The translations under genes were made by a program, and so were the position numbers. From assembly GCA_001797315.1 (NCBI GenBank), contig MGPC01000018.1:62001-126000 (forward strand): 64,000 nucleotides of DNA. The letters are read 5' to 3'. Numbering within the stretch: the stretch's first letter is position 1; each line of letters begins with the position of its first letter. The notes beneath the pieces were generated by a model. It made no database searches and was not told the origin of the DNA. It saw only the letters and a program-made list of their open reading frames with translations. Origin of the DNA: Curvibacter sp. GWA2_64_110 (GTDB lineage Bacteria > Pseudomonadota > Gammaproteobacteria > Burkholderiales > Burkholderiaceae_C). Positions 44,555 to 54,392 of this stretch are shown in pieces.

Positions 44555-47029
44555 TTGATTGCTAAGTCACATCGCTGGCAGAAAACCGCCCTGGCCGTTG
44601 CGGCCACGGCGGTGCTGGGTCTGTGGGGAACCCATGCTTCGGCGCTCTCACTTGGGCGCATCGCTGTTCTGTCGGCACTGGGCGAGCCGCTTCGGGCAGA
44701 AATCGACATCCCGGACATCAACCCCGAGGAAGCCGCCTCGCTCAAGGCCAGCGTGGCCTCACCGGAAGCTTTCCGTGCCGCCGGCATGGACTACAGCGCG
44801 AGCATGAGCGGTCTGCAAATTTCGCTGCAAAAACGCCCGGATGGGCGCTCTTTCCTGAGCATCAGCAGCGACCGCGCCATCAACGACCCCTATGTGGACC
44901 TGATTCTGGAGGCCAACTGGTCCTCCGGCCGCATCGTGCGCGACTACACGATGCTGTTCGATCCGCCCAATCTGCGCCAGCCGCAGGCTGTCACGCCGAC
45001 GGCGCCGCAGCTCAGCCCCGTGCCGGCCCGCACTGCGCCTAGGGCGCCCGCTGCTGCCACAACGCCGGCCCCGGTGAGCAGCCCCAGCCGTGCCGCTACG
45101 CCGGCAAGTCCCCGCCCAGCGGCCAAGGCGGCCGTCACCGAGTCCAGCGCCAAGCCGGCACCGGGCCCTGCTGCCAAACAGCTCACCGTCAAATCCGGCG
45201 ACACCGCCAGCAAGCTGGTCGCGGCCGGCCGGCCGGCCGGTGTGTCGCTCGACCAGATGCTGGTGGCCATGCTGCGTGCCAACCCCGATGCCTTCATCAA
45301 CGGCAACGTCAACCGCCTGCGCAGTGGCGTGGTGGTCACCCTGCCGGGTGCCGAGGAGGCACAGGCGACGTCCGCCGACGAAGCCCACCAGATCGTGCTG
45401 GCCCAAAGCAAGGACTTCAACGAATTCCGCCGCAAGCTGGCCGGCAGCGCGCCGCTCAGCCAGGTGGCAAGCGCCGACCGCCGCGCCGGCGGCAAGGTGG
45501 AAGCCCAGGTCGAGGACAAGAAAACAACCACCAGTGCCCCCGACAAGCTGACCCTCTCCAAAGGCGCCGTCCAGGCCAAGGGAGTTGAAGACCAGATCGC
45601 CAAGGAACGCAGCGCCAAGGAAGCTGCCAGTCGTGCCGAGGAACTGTCCAAGAACATCGCCGAATTGAGCAAGCTGAGTGCCGCGGCCGCACCGACCCCG
45701 GTCGCCTCGGCACCCCAGACCGCTGCGCCGGCTGCCCCCGAGCCGGCCCAGCCCGCCTCGGCAGCAACACCGGCCGTTGCCCTGCCCGCCGCAACGGCCT
45801 CCGCCCCGGCGGCAGAAGCCTCGGCACCCGCACCGGCCACGGCGGCCTCCGCCCCTGCCAAACAGCCGGTCGTCGCGCCACCGATGCCGATGGAAGAGCC
45901 CAGCCTGCTGGATGAACTGCTGGACAACCCGATGGTGCCCGCTGCTGCCGCCGGCCTGATCGCCTTGCTGGCCGGCTTGGGCTTTTACCGCGTGCGTCAG
46001 CGCAAGCAAGCGGCCCAGATGGACAGCTCCTTCCTGGAAAGCCGCTTGCAGCCCGACTCCTTCTTCGGTGCCAGCGGCGGTCAACGCGTCGACACCCATG
46101 ATGGCGGTACCACCGGCTCGTCCATGGTCTATTCTCCGAGCCAGCTCGATGCCGCCGACGACGTGGACCCGGTGGCCGAAGCCGACGTCTATCTGGCCTA
46201 CGGCCGCGACCTGCAGGCCGAGGAAATCCTCAAGGAAGCCCTGCGCGCCCACCCCGACCGGGTAGCGATCCACCTCAAGCTGCTGGAAATCTACGCCAAG
46301 CGCCGCGATGTCCGCAATTTCGAGGCCATCGCCACCGAAGTCCATCGACTGACCGAGGGCGAGGGTGCCGACTGGAGCCGCGTCTGCGAGTTGGGCCTGG
46401 GCATCGACCCTGACAATGCCTTCTACCAGCCTGGCGGCCTGCCAACCTCGGCGCCGGCACCACTGGCAGCGGTCGCCGCGTCAAGTGCCGGCACTGCCCC
46501 GTCCACCCCGCAACCCGCGCCCCCCGCCGCCGAGCCAGCCGCAGCCGCTGTCGATCTGGACCTGGATCTGGATTTCTCGCTGGACGAAGAACCCTCAGCA
46601 GCAGTACCGGCCACCGCGGCCGCGCCTGCTGCGGCTGCCGAGGCCACACCGTCAGCCCTGGACCTGAATTTCGACCTGCCCACCACCGTCTCCCGCCAGG
46701 ACACGGACAACAGCCTTGATTTCGAGCCGCCCGCGCTCCCGACGACGCCAGAACAGCCGGACACCGGTGCGCAAGCGCCGGCAAGTGCCGTTGCCGCCAC
46801 GGGCGCCCTCGAATTCGATCTTGGCTCGCTGTCGCTTGACCTGGGTGAGCCGACCACCGAGCAGACCGGTGCCTCGGATGACCCCCTGGCAACCAAGCTG
46901 GCCCTGGCCGAGGAATTCAGCGCCATCGGCGACACCGACGGTGCCCGCGCCCTGATCGAGGAAATCATCGCCGAAGCTACTGGCGAGACGAAGATCAAGG
47001 CCCAGGAAGCCCTGAGCAAGCTCAACTGA
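44555..47029 (+). CDS. fimV: FimV/HubP-like polar scaffold protein
   Basis: The protein has 824 residues from a TTG start with GGAGG upstream. A signal-like helix (to about residue 31) is followed by the FimV N domain (LSLGRIAVLSALGEPLRAEIDI), then a LysM-like peptidoglycan-binding segment (about 208-262). A long Ala/Pro-rich stretch, one membrane helix (about 459-480), a TPR-like cytoplasmic part and the conserved FimV C domain (780-824, DPLATKLALAEEFSAIGDTDGARALI) complete it. FimV organises cell poles and type IV pili. It is typically upstream of truA. Confidence 0.92.
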   Translation: MIAKSHRWQKTALAVAATAVLGLWGTHASALSLGRIAVLSALGEPLRAEIDIPDINPEEAASLKASVASPEAFRAAGMDYSASMSGLQISLQKRPDGRSFLSISSDRAINDPYVDLILEANWSSGRIVRDYTMLFDPPNLRQPQAVTPTAPQLSPVPARTAPRAPAAATTPAPVSSPSRAATPASPRPAAKAAVTESSAKPAPGPAAKQLTVKSGDTASKLVAAGRPAGVSLDQMLVAMLRANPDAFINGNVNRLRSGVVVTLPGAEEAQATSADEAHQIVLAQSKDFNEFRRKLAGSAPLSQVASADRRAGGKVEAQVEDKKTTTSAPDKLTLSKGAVQAKGVEDQIAKERSAKEAASRAEELSKNIAELSKLSAAAAPTPVASAPQTAAPAAPEPAQPASAATPAVALPAATASAPAAEASAPAPATAASAPAKQPVVAPPMPMEEPSLLDELLDNPMVPAAAAGLIALLAGLGFYRVRQRKQAAQMDSSFLESRLQPDSFFGASGGQRVDTHDGGTTGSSMVYSPSQLDAADDVDPVAEADVYLAYGRDLQAEEILKEALRAHPDRVAIHLKLLEIYAKRRDVRNFEAIATEVHRLTEGEGADWSRVCELGLGIDPDNAFYQPGGLPTSAPAPLAAVAASSAGTAPSTPQPAPPAAEPAAAAVDLDLDLDFSLDEEPSAAVPATAAAPAAAAEATPSALDLNFDLPTTVSRQDTDNSLDFEPPALPTTPEQPDTGAQAPASAVAATGALEFDLGSLSLDLGEPTTEQTGASDDPLATKLALAEEFSAIGDTDGARALIEEIIAEATGETKIKAQEALSKLN

Positions 47030-47072
47030 GTTTGCCCAGTCCGAAGGCGATACACGTGGACCCGACCTTGCC

Positions 47073-47855
47073 GTGAGGGTGGCTTTAGGCGTCAGCTACA
47101 ACGGCCAGCCATATGACGGCTGGCAAAGCCAGCCCTCGGGTCGCACAGTACAGGATCAGCTGGAAAAGGCACTCGGCCGGTTCGCGGACCAGCGCATCTC
47201 CACCCTGTGTGCGGGCCGCACCGATGCCGGCGTGCACGGCCTGATGCAGGTGGTGCATTTCGACACCAGCGCCGAGCGCGACCCCTACGCCTGGGTGCGC
47301 GGCACCAACAGCTTCCTGCCGCGCGACATCGCTGTGCAGTGGGCCCATGTCGTGCCGGACGAATTTCACTGCCGCGCCAGCGCCCTCTCGCGTCGTTATG
47401 CCTATTCGCTGCTGGAGTCGCCGGTCCGTCCCAGCGTCGATACGGGACGCGTCGGCTGGGTCTTCCAGCCACTGGATCTGGCGGCCATGCAGGCGGCCGC
47501 GGCCCTTCTGCTGGGTGAGCACGACTTCACCTCGTTCCGCGCCTCGGCCTGCCAGGCCCTGTCGCCGGTGAAGACCCTGATGCGTGCCGAGATCAGCCGG
47601 CGCGGCGCCTACTGGCGCTTCGAGTTCGAGGCCAATGCCTTCCTGCACCACATGATCCGCAACATCATGGGCTGCCTGATCGTCATCGGCCAGGGCAAAC
47701 AGCCGCCGGAATGGATCAACGCAGTGCTGGCCGCGCGCAGCCGCGACGCCGCCGCCCCGACCTTCTCGCCCGACGGCCTGTACTTCCTCGGCCCGCGCTA
47801 CGACGCCCGCTGGGGCCTGCCCGACCGCACGCCTGCGTATGATTGGCTGCCATGA
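47073..47855 (+). CDS. truA: tRNA pseudouridine synthase A
   Basis: The protein has 260 residues from a GTG start. VSYNGQPYDGWQSQP and CAGRTDAGVHGLMQVVHFD are TruA blocks, with the catalytic Asp in GRTDAGVH. It makes pseudouridine at tRNA positions 38-40. It lies between fimV and trpF and overlaps trpF by four bases (ATGA). Confidence 0.97.
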   Translation: MRVALGVSYNGQPYDGWQSQPSGRTVQDQLEKALGRFADQRISTLCAGRTDAGVHGLMQVVHFDTSAERDPYAWVRGTNSFLPRDIAVQWAHVVPDEFHCRASALSRRYAYSLLESPVRPSVDTGRVGWVFQPLDLAAMQAAAALLLGEHDFTSFRASACQALSPVKTLMRAEISRRGAYWRFEFEANAFLHHMIRNIMGCLIVIGQGKQPPEWINAVLAARSRDAAAPTFSPDGLYFLGPRYDARWGLPDRTPAYDWLP

Positions 47856-48529
47856 ACACGCGAACAAGAATCAAGATCTGCGGCCTGACGCGCGAGCAGG
47901 ACGTCGATGCAGCGGTGGCCGCTGGCGCCGATGCCGTGGGCTTCGTGCTTTATGAAAAGAGTCCACGGTATGTGGCACCCGAGCGCGCTGCTGAACTGGC
48001 CCGGCGACTGCCGCCTTTCGTTACGCCGGTGCTGCTGTTCGTCAACGCAGATGCTACAAAAATCATAGCTGCCTGCGCCGCCATTCCGGGCGCCACCCTG
48101 CAATTTCATGGTGATGAAACACCGGAACAATGCCTGCAGGCCAGCGGCCAGGGTGCCCGCCCCTTCCTGCGCGCCGCCCGCATTCCGCTGGGCGACGACG
48201 CCCGCGCCTTCGACCTCGTAAAATACGCTCAGGACTACTCAGCCGCCCAGGCGATCCTGCTCGACGCCCACGTCGACGGTTTTGGCGGCGGCGGCAAGGC
48301 ATTCAATTGGTCACTTCTTCCTCCAAGCGTCGACGCTCACCTCGTCTTGAGTGGTGGGCTCACACCTGCAAACGTGGCCGATGGCATTCGGCAGGTACGG
48401 CCGCGCTGTAAATCGCTGGCCGTGGATGTGAGTTCCGGCGTCGAAGCCTCCAAGGGCATCAAGGACGCCGACAAGATCAATCAGTTCGTCGCAGCGGTTC
48501 GTGCCGCCGACGCACAACTTGCAGGCTAA
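47852..48529 (+). CDS. trpF: Phosphoribosylanthranilate isomerase
   Basis: The protein has 225 residues. RIKICGLTREQDVDAAVAAGADAVGFV, LQFHGDETPEQC and LSGGLTPANVADGI are the TIM-barrel and phosphate-binding blocks; Cys in KICGL and Asp in the barrel are catalytic. It is the third step of the tryptophan branch. Codons for DATKIIAACAA near residues 66-76 coincide with a short repeat copy. Confidence 0.96.
   Translation: MNTRTRIKICGLTREQDVDAAVAAGADAVGFVLYEKSPRYVAPERAAELARRLPPFVTPVLLFVNADATKIIAACAAIPGATLQFHGDETPEQCLQASGQGARPFLRAARIPLGDDARAFDLVKYAQDYSAAQAILLDAHVDGFGGGGKAFNWSLLPPSVDAHLVLSGGLTPANVADGIRQVRPRCKSLAVDVSSGVEASKGIKDADKINQFVAAVRAADAQLAG
48053..48095 (+). repeat. Short palindromic element embedded in trpF coding sequence
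   Basis: GCTACAAAAATCATAGCTGC matches the core of the window's short repeat. It is followed by TGCGCC and, further on, GGGCGCC, the inverted GCGC block seen in complete copies. The reading frame passes through it without a stop. Confidence 0.55.
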
Positions 48530-48532
48530 ACC

Positions 48533-49825
48533 ATGTTTGACTACCACCAGCCCGATGCCTCGGGCCATTTCGGCATTTACGGCGGCAGCTTCGTCAGCGA
48601 GACGCTGACACACGCCATCAACCAGCTGCGCGAGGCTTACGCCAAGTACCAGCACGACCCGGAGTTCCTGGCCGAGTTCAAATATGAGCTGGCCCACTTC
48701 GTCGGCCGTCCTTCGCCGATCTACCACGCCGCGCGCATGAGCCGCGAGCAGGGCGGCGCACAGATCTTCCTCAAACGCGAAGACCTCAACCACACCGGCG
48801 CGCACAAGATCAACAACACCATCGGCCAGGCCATGCTGGCGCGCCGCATGGGCAAGACGCGCATCATTGCCGAGACCGGTGCCGGCCAGCACGGCGTGGC
48901 CACCGCCACCATCTGCGCACGTTATGGCCTGGAGTGCGTGGTCTACATGGGCAGCGAAGACGTCAAGCGCCAGAGCCCCAACGTCTACCGCATGAAGCTG
49001 CTGGGCGCCACCGTGGTGCCGGTGGAAAGCGGCAGCAAGACCCTGAAAGACGCGCTGAATGAAGCGATGCGCGACTGGGTGGCCAATGTGGACAACACCT
49101 TCTACATCATCGGCACCGTGGCCGGCCCGCACCCCTACCCGATGATGGTGCGCGACTTCCAGAGCGTGATCGGCGAGGAATGCCTGGTGCAGATGCCTGA
49201 GCTGCTCCAGCGTACGGGTTGCAAATCCGGCCAGCCGGATGCGGTGGTCGCCTGCGTCGGCGGCGGCAGCAATGCCATGGGCATCTTCTACCCCTACATC
49301 CCGCACGACACCACGCGCCTGATCGGCGTGGAAGCTGCCGGCGAAGGCATGGACAGCGGCCACCACTCGGCCTCGCTGCAGCGCGGCAGCCCGGGCGTGC
49401 TGCACGGCAACCGCACCTATGTGCTGCAGAACGAGGACGGACAGGTCACCGAAACGCACAGCATCAGCGCCGGTCTGGACTACCCCGGCGTCGGCCCCGA
49501 GCATGCCTACCTGAAGGACATCGGGCGTGCCGAGTACGTCGGCATCACGGACCAGGAGGCGCTGGCCGCGTTCCACTATCTTTGCCGCACCGAAGGCATC
49601 ATCCCGGCGCTCGAATCCAGCCATGCCGTGGCCTACGCCATGAAGCTGGCCAAGACCCTGCGCCCCGACCAGTCCATCCTGGTCAGCCTCTCGGGCCGGG
49701 GCGACAAGGACATCGGCACCGTGGCCGACCTGAGCCATGCCGACTTCTACTGCCGTCCGAGCTGCCAGGGACAGTCCGTCAAAGGCGGCGCGGCAGCTGA
49801 ACAAACGATCAAGGTTTCCAAATGA
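48533..49825 (+). CDS. trpB: Tryptophan synthase beta subunit
   Basis: The protein has 430 residues. [14 protein letters not shown] carries the PLP Lys, [14 protein letters not shown] the active-site Glu, and [11 protein letters not shown] the phosphate loop. It makes tryptophan from indole and serine. It begins three bases after trpF and overlaps trpA. Confidence 0.98.
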   Translation: MFDYHQPDASGHFGIYGGSFVSETLTHAINQLREAYAKYQHDPEFLAEFKYELAHFVGRPSPIYHAARMSREQGGAQIFLKREDLNHTGAHKINNTIGQAMLARRMGKTRIIAETGAGQHGVATATICARYGLECVVYMGSEDVKRQSPNVYRMKLLGATVVPVESGSKTLKDALNEAMRDWVANVDNTFYIIGTVAGPHPYPMMVRDFQSVIGEECLVQMPELLQRTGCKSGQPDAVVACVGGGSNAMGIFYPYIPHDTTRLIGVEAAGEGMDSGHHSASLQRGSPGVLHGNRTYVLQNEDGQVTETHSISAGLDYPGVGPEHAYLKDIGRAEYVGITDQEALAAFHYLCRTEGIIPALESSHAVAYAMKLAKTLRPDQSILVSLSGRGDKDIGTVADLSHADFYCRPSCQGQSVKGGAAAEQTIKVSK

Positions 49826-50640
49826 GCCGCATCGCAACGACTTTTGCCGCGCTGAAAGCGCACAACCGCAAAGCCCTGATTCCCTTTGTCACCGCCGGTT
49901 TCCCTTATGCCGACATCACGCCTGATTTGATGCACGGCATGGTGGCTGCAGGGGCCGACGTGATCGAGCTCGGCGTTCCGTTTTCCGACCCCAGCGCCGA
50001 CGGTCCGGTGATCCAGGCCGCCGGCGACAAGGCCTTGGCTGCCGGCATCGGCCTGCGCCAGGTGCTGGAGATGGTGCGCAGCTTCCGCCAGAAAAACAGC
50101 GACACGCCCGTGGTGCTGATGGGCTACGCCAACCCGATCGAGCGCTACAACCAGCTGCATCAGGCCAGCGGCGACAACGCCTTTGCCCGCGATGCCGCCG
50201 CCGCCGGCGTCGACGGCGTGCTGGTGGTGGACTACCCGCCCGAGGAGTGCGAAGGCTTTGCCGCCGCGCTCAAAGCCCACGGCCTGGATCTGATCTTTCT
50301 GCTCGCCCCGACCTCGACCTCCGAACGCATGGACCAGGTGGCACGGATCGCCAGCGGTTACGTCTATTACGTCTCGCTCAAGGGCGTGACCGGTGCCGGC
50401 ACCCTGGACACGGCGGCGGTGGAAGCCATGCTGCCGCGCATCCGCCAGCACGTCAAAGTCCCGGTCGGCGTCGGTTTCGGCATCCGCGATGCCGCCAGCG
50501 CCCGTGCCGTGGGCCGGGTGGCCGACGCGGTGGTGATTGGCAGCCGCATCATTCAGTTGATCGACAATCAGCCGCGCGACAAAGCCATTCAGGCCGCCTC
50601 GGATTTCCTGCGCGAGATCCGGACCGCTTTGGATTCATAA
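49822..50640 (+). CDS. trpA: Tryptophan synthase alpha subunit
   Basis: The protein has 272 residues. [28 protein letters not shown] (Glu and Asp of catalysis) and [11 protein letters not shown] are the family blocks. It cleaves indoleglycerol phosphate to indole. It overlaps trpB by four bases (ATGA) and is followed closely by accD. Confidence 0.98.
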   Translation: MSRIATTFAALKAHNRKALIPFVTAGFPYADITPDLMHGMVAAGADVIELGVPFSDPSADGPVIQAAGDKALAAGIGLRQVLEMVRSFRQKNSDTPVVLMGYANPIERYNQLHQASGDNAFARDAAAAGVDGVLVVDYPPEECEGFAAALKAHGLDLIFLLAPTSTSERMDQVARIASGYVYYVSLKGVTGAGTLDTAAVEAMLPRIRQHVKVPVGVGFGIRDAASARAVGRVADAVVIGSRIIQLIDNQPRDKAIQAASDFLREIRTALDS

Positions 50641-50696
50641 TCGCGGGCTTGCGATCACGCAGAAATTGGAATCTGACCCCAATAAAGGATACGCCC

Positions 50697-51569
50697 ATGA
50701 GTTGGCTTGAAAAACTTCTGCCTCCCAAAATCCAGCACACCGATCCGGCCGACCGGCGCAGTGTGCCCGAGGGCCTGTGGATCAAGTGCCCCAGTTGCGA
50801 GAGCGTGCTCTACAAGACCGACCTGGAGCAGAACCAGAACGTCTGCCCGAGCTGCAGCCACCACCACCGCATCGACGCGCGCGCGCGCCTCAATGCCTTC
50901 CTCGACAACGAGGGCCGCTACGAGATCGGCCAGGAAGTGGTGCCGGTCGACGCGCTGAAGTTCAAGGACAGCCGCAAGTACCCCGAACGCCTGAAAGAGG
51001 CGATGGAGGCCACCGGCGAGACCGACGCCCTGATCGTGATGGGCGGTGCCGTGCATGGCATCAGCCTGGTGGCGGCCTGCTTCGAGTTCGGTTTCATGGG
51101 CGGCAGCATGGGTTCGGTGGTTGGCGAGCGCTTCGTGCGCGGCGTGGAAACCGCCATCGAACAGAAGGTGCCCTTCCTGTGCTTCACCGCCACCGGCGGC
51201 GCGCGCATGCAGGAAGGCCTGCTCTCGCTGATGCAGATGGCCAAGACCAATGCGGCGCTCACGCGCCTGGCCAAGAAGGGCCTGCCCTACATCAGCGTGC
51301 TGACCGACCCGACCATGGGCGGCGTCAGCGCCGGCTTCGCCTTCCTGGGTGATGTGGTGATTGCCGAGCCCAAGGCCCTGATCGGCTTTGCCGGCCCGCG
51401 CGTGATCGAATCGACCGTGCGCGTAACCCTGCCGGAAGGTTTCCAGCGCGCCGAGTTCCTGCAGCAAAAAGGCGCCGTCGATTTCATCTGCGACCGCCGT
51501 GAACTGCGCAAGACCATTGCCAGCACGCTGGCCATGCTGCAGCGCCAGCCGGCCGACGCGGTGATCTGA
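50697..51569 (+). CDS. accD: Acetyl-CoA carboxylase carboxyltransferase subunit beta
   Basis: The protein has 290 residues. The zinc finger ([10 protein letters not shown]...NVCPSC) at the N-terminus is followed by the crotonase-like carboxyltransferase domain with [13 protein letters not shown] and [16 protein letters not shown]. It works with AccA to carboxylate acetyl-CoA for fatty acid synthesis. AAAGGA lies upstream of the start. The 225-base gap that follows contains a structured repeat. Confidence 0.98.
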   Translation: MSWLEKLLPPKIQHTDPADRRSVPEGLWIKCPSCESVLYKTDLEQNQNVCPSCSHHHRIDARARLNAFLDNEGRYEIGQEVVPVDALKFKDSRKYPERLKEAMEATGETDALIVMGGAVHGISLVAACFEFGFMGGSMGSVVGERFVRGVETAIEQKVPFLCFTATGGARMQEGLLSLMQMAKTNAALTRLAKKGLPYISVLTDPTMGGVSAGFAFLGDVVIAEPKALIGFAGPRVIESTVRVTLPEGFQRAEFLQQKGAVDFICDRRELRKTIASTLAMLQRQPADAVI

Positions 51570-51617
51570 AAAGAATTACCTCAGCTAGGCACAACACGCA
51601 CGCGGACTTAACCGGAA

Positions 51618-51788
51618 AACGCCGCGGAACCGGCTCTGCCGGACCGCTGGCGTTGCCCCCTGCAAGGGGGCTGAGACCTGCGGCTCCAAGCCTGCCTGCG
51701 CAGGCTTGGACAGGTCGAAGAGCCTTGGCCTCTGGCCGAGGCCCCACGGCGATGAGCGACACGCAGTGCGCGTAGCCTGGGGGTGTTC
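51618..51788 (-). repeat. Structured 3'-UTR repeat after yggT
   Basis: The element lies just after the yggT stop codon. A 37-base cruciform (51618-51654; AACGC/GCGTT outer stem, CCGGC/GCCGG inner stem) is followed by GCCCCCT-GCA-AGGGGGC (51655-51671), a 10-bp hairpin (CCAAGCCTGC with GCAGGCTTGG, 51687-51710) and the tail ACGCAGTGCGCG. The copy at 62344-62437 shares both ends but lacks the middle. Confidence 0.7.
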
Positions 51789-51794
51789 AATCTT

Positions 51795-52358
51795 TCAATA
51801 CATCAGCGCACTGGCCTGCAGGCTGCCCAGCACGATGGCGGCCACCTGCAGCAGCACCAACAGCACCAGCGGTGACAGGTCGATGCCGCCCACCAATGGC
51901 ACCAGACGGCGGATCGGCGTCAGCGGCGGCGCCACCAGCCGGTCGATGACATCGGTCAGCACGTTGCTGCTCTGCAGCCACGAGAGAATGGCGTAGACGA
52001 TCACCAGGCCCGTCAGGCCCGAGATGGCCAGCCGCACCACGCCGAAGGCGGCGAGGATCAGCACCGAGACATAGCTGGCGCCAAAGCTGGTGAACGCCCA
52101 CAGCAGCGAGAACTGCGCCAGTTCGATCAGGAACACCCCAGCCAGGCTGGCCGTGTCCCAGCGTCCCAGGGCCGGCAGCAGGCGGCGCAAGGGCAGCACC
52201 AGCCAGTCGGTCAGGGCAAAGACGAAACGGCCCAGCGGATTGCCGGAGCGCGCCGACATCGGGATGCGCTGATGCTGCATGTACAGGCGCAGCAGGCAGG
52301 CGCCGCCCACCACACCGGCAACGACTTCGAGCAACAGGGAAAGGATCTGGAACAGCAT
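51795..52358 (-). CDS. YggT family membrane protein
   Basis: The protein has 187 residues from the ATG at 52358. It has two tandem YggT units, each with membrane helices and a PLRRLLP or TPIRRLVP turn (Pro-x-Arg-Arg). The family has been linked to cell division, osmotic stress and membrane organisation. It is divergent from lysS. Confidence 0.88.
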   Translation of the reverse strand: MLFQILSLLLEVVAGVVGGACLLRLYMQHQRIPMSARSGNPLGRFVFALTDWLVLPLRRLLPALGRWDTASLAGVFLIELAQFSLLWAFTSFGASYVSVLILAAFGVVRLAISGLTGLVIVYAILSWLQSSNVLTDVIDRLVAPPLTPIRRLVPLVGGIDLSPLVLLVLLQVAAIVLGSLQASALMY

Positions 52359-52448
52359 GGATCTCGGCCAAAAGTTCGCCAAATCATAGCGTCATTAAAA
52401 TAGCGGGTTCTGGCCATGTTTCATGGTCACCTCCTACCCTGCCCTCTC

Positions 52449-53843
52449 ATGTCTGAACACAACACCGCAGCCCCCGCCCAGGACGAAAACCAGCTGATCG
52501 CCGAGCGGCGCGACAAGCTCAAGGCCAAGGTGGCCGGCCGCATGATGCTCAAGCGCGTCATGGGCAAGGCCAGCTTCGCCACGCTGCAGGACAGCACCGG
52601 CCGCATCCAGATTTACGTCAAGCGCGACGAGGTGGGCGAGGATGCCTATGAAGCCTTCAAGCACTGGGACCTGGGCGACATCGTGGCCGCCGAGGGCACG
52701 ATCTTCAAGACCAAGACCGGCGAGCTCTCGATCCAGGCCAGCCAGGTGCGCCTGCTGACCAAGAGCCTGCGCCCGATGCCCGACAAGTTCCACGGCGTGG
52801 CCGACCAGGAGGTCAAGTACCGCCAGCGTTATGTGGACCTGATGACCGACGAGGAAGCCCGCAAACGCTTCGTGGCACGCAGCAAGGCCGTGAGCTCGAT
52901 CCGCGACTTCATGGTCTCGCACAACTTCCTCGAAGTCGAGACGCCGATGCTGCACCCGATTCCCGGCGGCGCCAACGCACGCCCCTTCGAGACGCACCAC
53001 AATGCGCTGGACCAGGAGATGTTCCTGCGCATCGCGCCCGAGCTCTACCTCAAGCGCCTGATCGTCGGCGGCTTCGAGCGCGTGTTCGAGATCAACCGCA
53101 ACTTCCGCAACGAAGGCATCTCGGTACGCCACAACCCTGAATTCACCATGATGGAGTTCTATGCGGCCTACTGGGACTACCAGGACCTGATGACCTTCAC
53201 CGAAGGCCTGGTGCGCCACGCGGCCCAGCAGGCGGCTGGCACGCTGCAGCTCAGCTACGGCGGCAAGCCGGTCGACCTGGCGCAACCCTTCGAGCGCCTG
53301 ACCATCCGCGAAGCCATCATCCGCCACAGCGAAGCCGGCGTGCACGTCGACGACAGCGCCTGGCTGATCAACGCGCTCAAGAAGCTCGGCCTGAACGAAG
53401 AGAAAAACAAGCTCGCCGCCCGTTCGCTGGCCGCGCTGCAGGTGCTGTACTTCGAGGAAACGGTGGAGGAAAAGCTCTGGCAGCCGACCTTCATCTGCGA
53501 GCACCCGGTGGAAATCTCGCCGCTGGCACGTGCCAGCGACACGCGCCCCGACGTGACCGAACGCTTCGAGCTCTACATCACCGGCCGCGAGTTCGGCAAC
53601 GGCTTCTCCGAGCTCAACGACGCCGAGGAACAGGCCGCGCGCTTCCACGGCCAGGTGGCGGCCAAGGACAGCGGCGACGACGAAGCCATGTTCTTCGACC
53701 ATGACTTCGTGCGTGCGCTCGAATACGGCATGCCGCCCACCGGCGGCTGCGGCATCGGCATCGACCGCCTGATGATGCTGCTGACCGACAGCCCGAGCAT
53801 CCGCGACGTCATCCTCTTCCCCGCGCTGCGCCGGGAAATCTGA
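52449..53843 (+). CDS. lysS: Lysyl-tRNA synthetase, class II, with internal N-terminal deletion
   Basis: The protein has 464 residues. The catalytic core is intact: [27 protein letters not shown] (motif 2) and [14 protein letters not shown] (motif 3). The N domain is short: [15 protein letters not shown] runs directly into [16 protein letters not shown]. In E. coli LysS, as I recall it, about 40 residues lie between the corresponding points, and the total length (505) differs by the same amount. The missing part would be two helices leading into the anticodon-binding OB fold. The reading frame is preserved, so the gene may still be functional. Confidence 0.93.
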   Translation: MSEHNTAAPAQDENQLIAERRDKLKAKVAGRMMLKRVMGKASFATLQDSTGRIQIYVKRDEVGEDAYEAFKHWDLGDIVAAEGTIFKTKTGELSIQASQVRLLTKSLRPMPDKFHGVADQEVKYRQRYVDLMTDEEARKRFVARSKAVSSIRDFMVSHNFLEVETPMLHPIPGGANARPFETHHNALDQEMFLRIAPELYLKRLIVGGFERVFEINRNFRNEGISVRHNPEFTMMEFYAAYWDYQDLMTFTEGLVRHAAQQAAGTLQLSYGGKPVDLAQPFERLTIREAIIRHSEAGVHVDDSAWLINALKKLGLNEEKNKLAARSLAALQVLYFEETVEEKLWQPTFICEHPVEISPLARASDTRPDVTERFELYITGREFGNGFSELNDAEEQAARFHGQVAAKDSGDDEAMFFDHDFVRALEYGMPPTGGCGIGIDRLMMLLTDSPSIRDVILFPALRREI

Positions 53844-53876
53844 TTCCCGCCCGCCTGCTTGCATGAAAGACACCCC

Positions 53877-54392
53877 ATGACAGGCACGACAGCAGGCAGG
53901 CCGGGCTTGCTCAACGCAGAGGATCTCGCCTTGATCGACCGCGGGGTGTCGACCATCGTCGCCTCGCACGATGCATCACGCCGCCCCAGCCTGATGCGCG
54001 CCGTGGGCGCCGCCATCACACCGGATGGCGAGCGCATCACGGTCTACCTGAACCGCCCCGCCAGCAATCAGTTGCTGGCCAACCTGCAGGCCACCGGCCA
54101 CATCGCCGTGGTCTTCAGCGAGCCGTTTTCGCACCGCGCGGTGCAGGTCAAGGCCGGCGCCGTCGAATTGCGCCCGGCCGCCGCGCACGACGCACCGATC
54201 CTGGCGCGCTACCTGGCCAGCATGGAGACCGAACTCGGCCGCATCGGCATCGACCCGGAGTACACCCGCATCATGCTGACCCACCAGCTCGACAACGTAG
54301 TGGCAGTGTCGTTCTCTCCGGAACAGGCCTTCGACCAGACGCCCGGACCGAAGGCCGGTGCCAGCCTGCCGTCCGCCGGAGCCATGGCATGA
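53877..54392 (+). CDS. Pyridoxamine 5'-phosphate oxidase-like FMN-binding protein
   Basis: The protein has 171 residues from the ATG at 53877. The split-barrel pattern includes TIVASHDASRRPSLMRAVGAAI, VYLNRPASNQLLANLQATGHIAVVFSEP and a C-terminal IDPEYTRIML. The family binds FMN or F420; no substrate is evident. Its stop overlaps the following GAF-protein start by four bases (ATGA), so the two should be made together. Confidence 0.75.
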   Translation: MTGTTAGRPGLLNAEDLALIDRGVSTIVASHDASRRPSLMRAVGAAITPDGERITVYLNRPASNQLLANLQATGHIAVVFSEPFSHRAVQVKAGAVELRPAAAHDAPILARYLASMETELGRIGIDPEYTRIMLTHQLDNVVAVSFSPEQAFDQTPGPKAGASLPSAGAMA

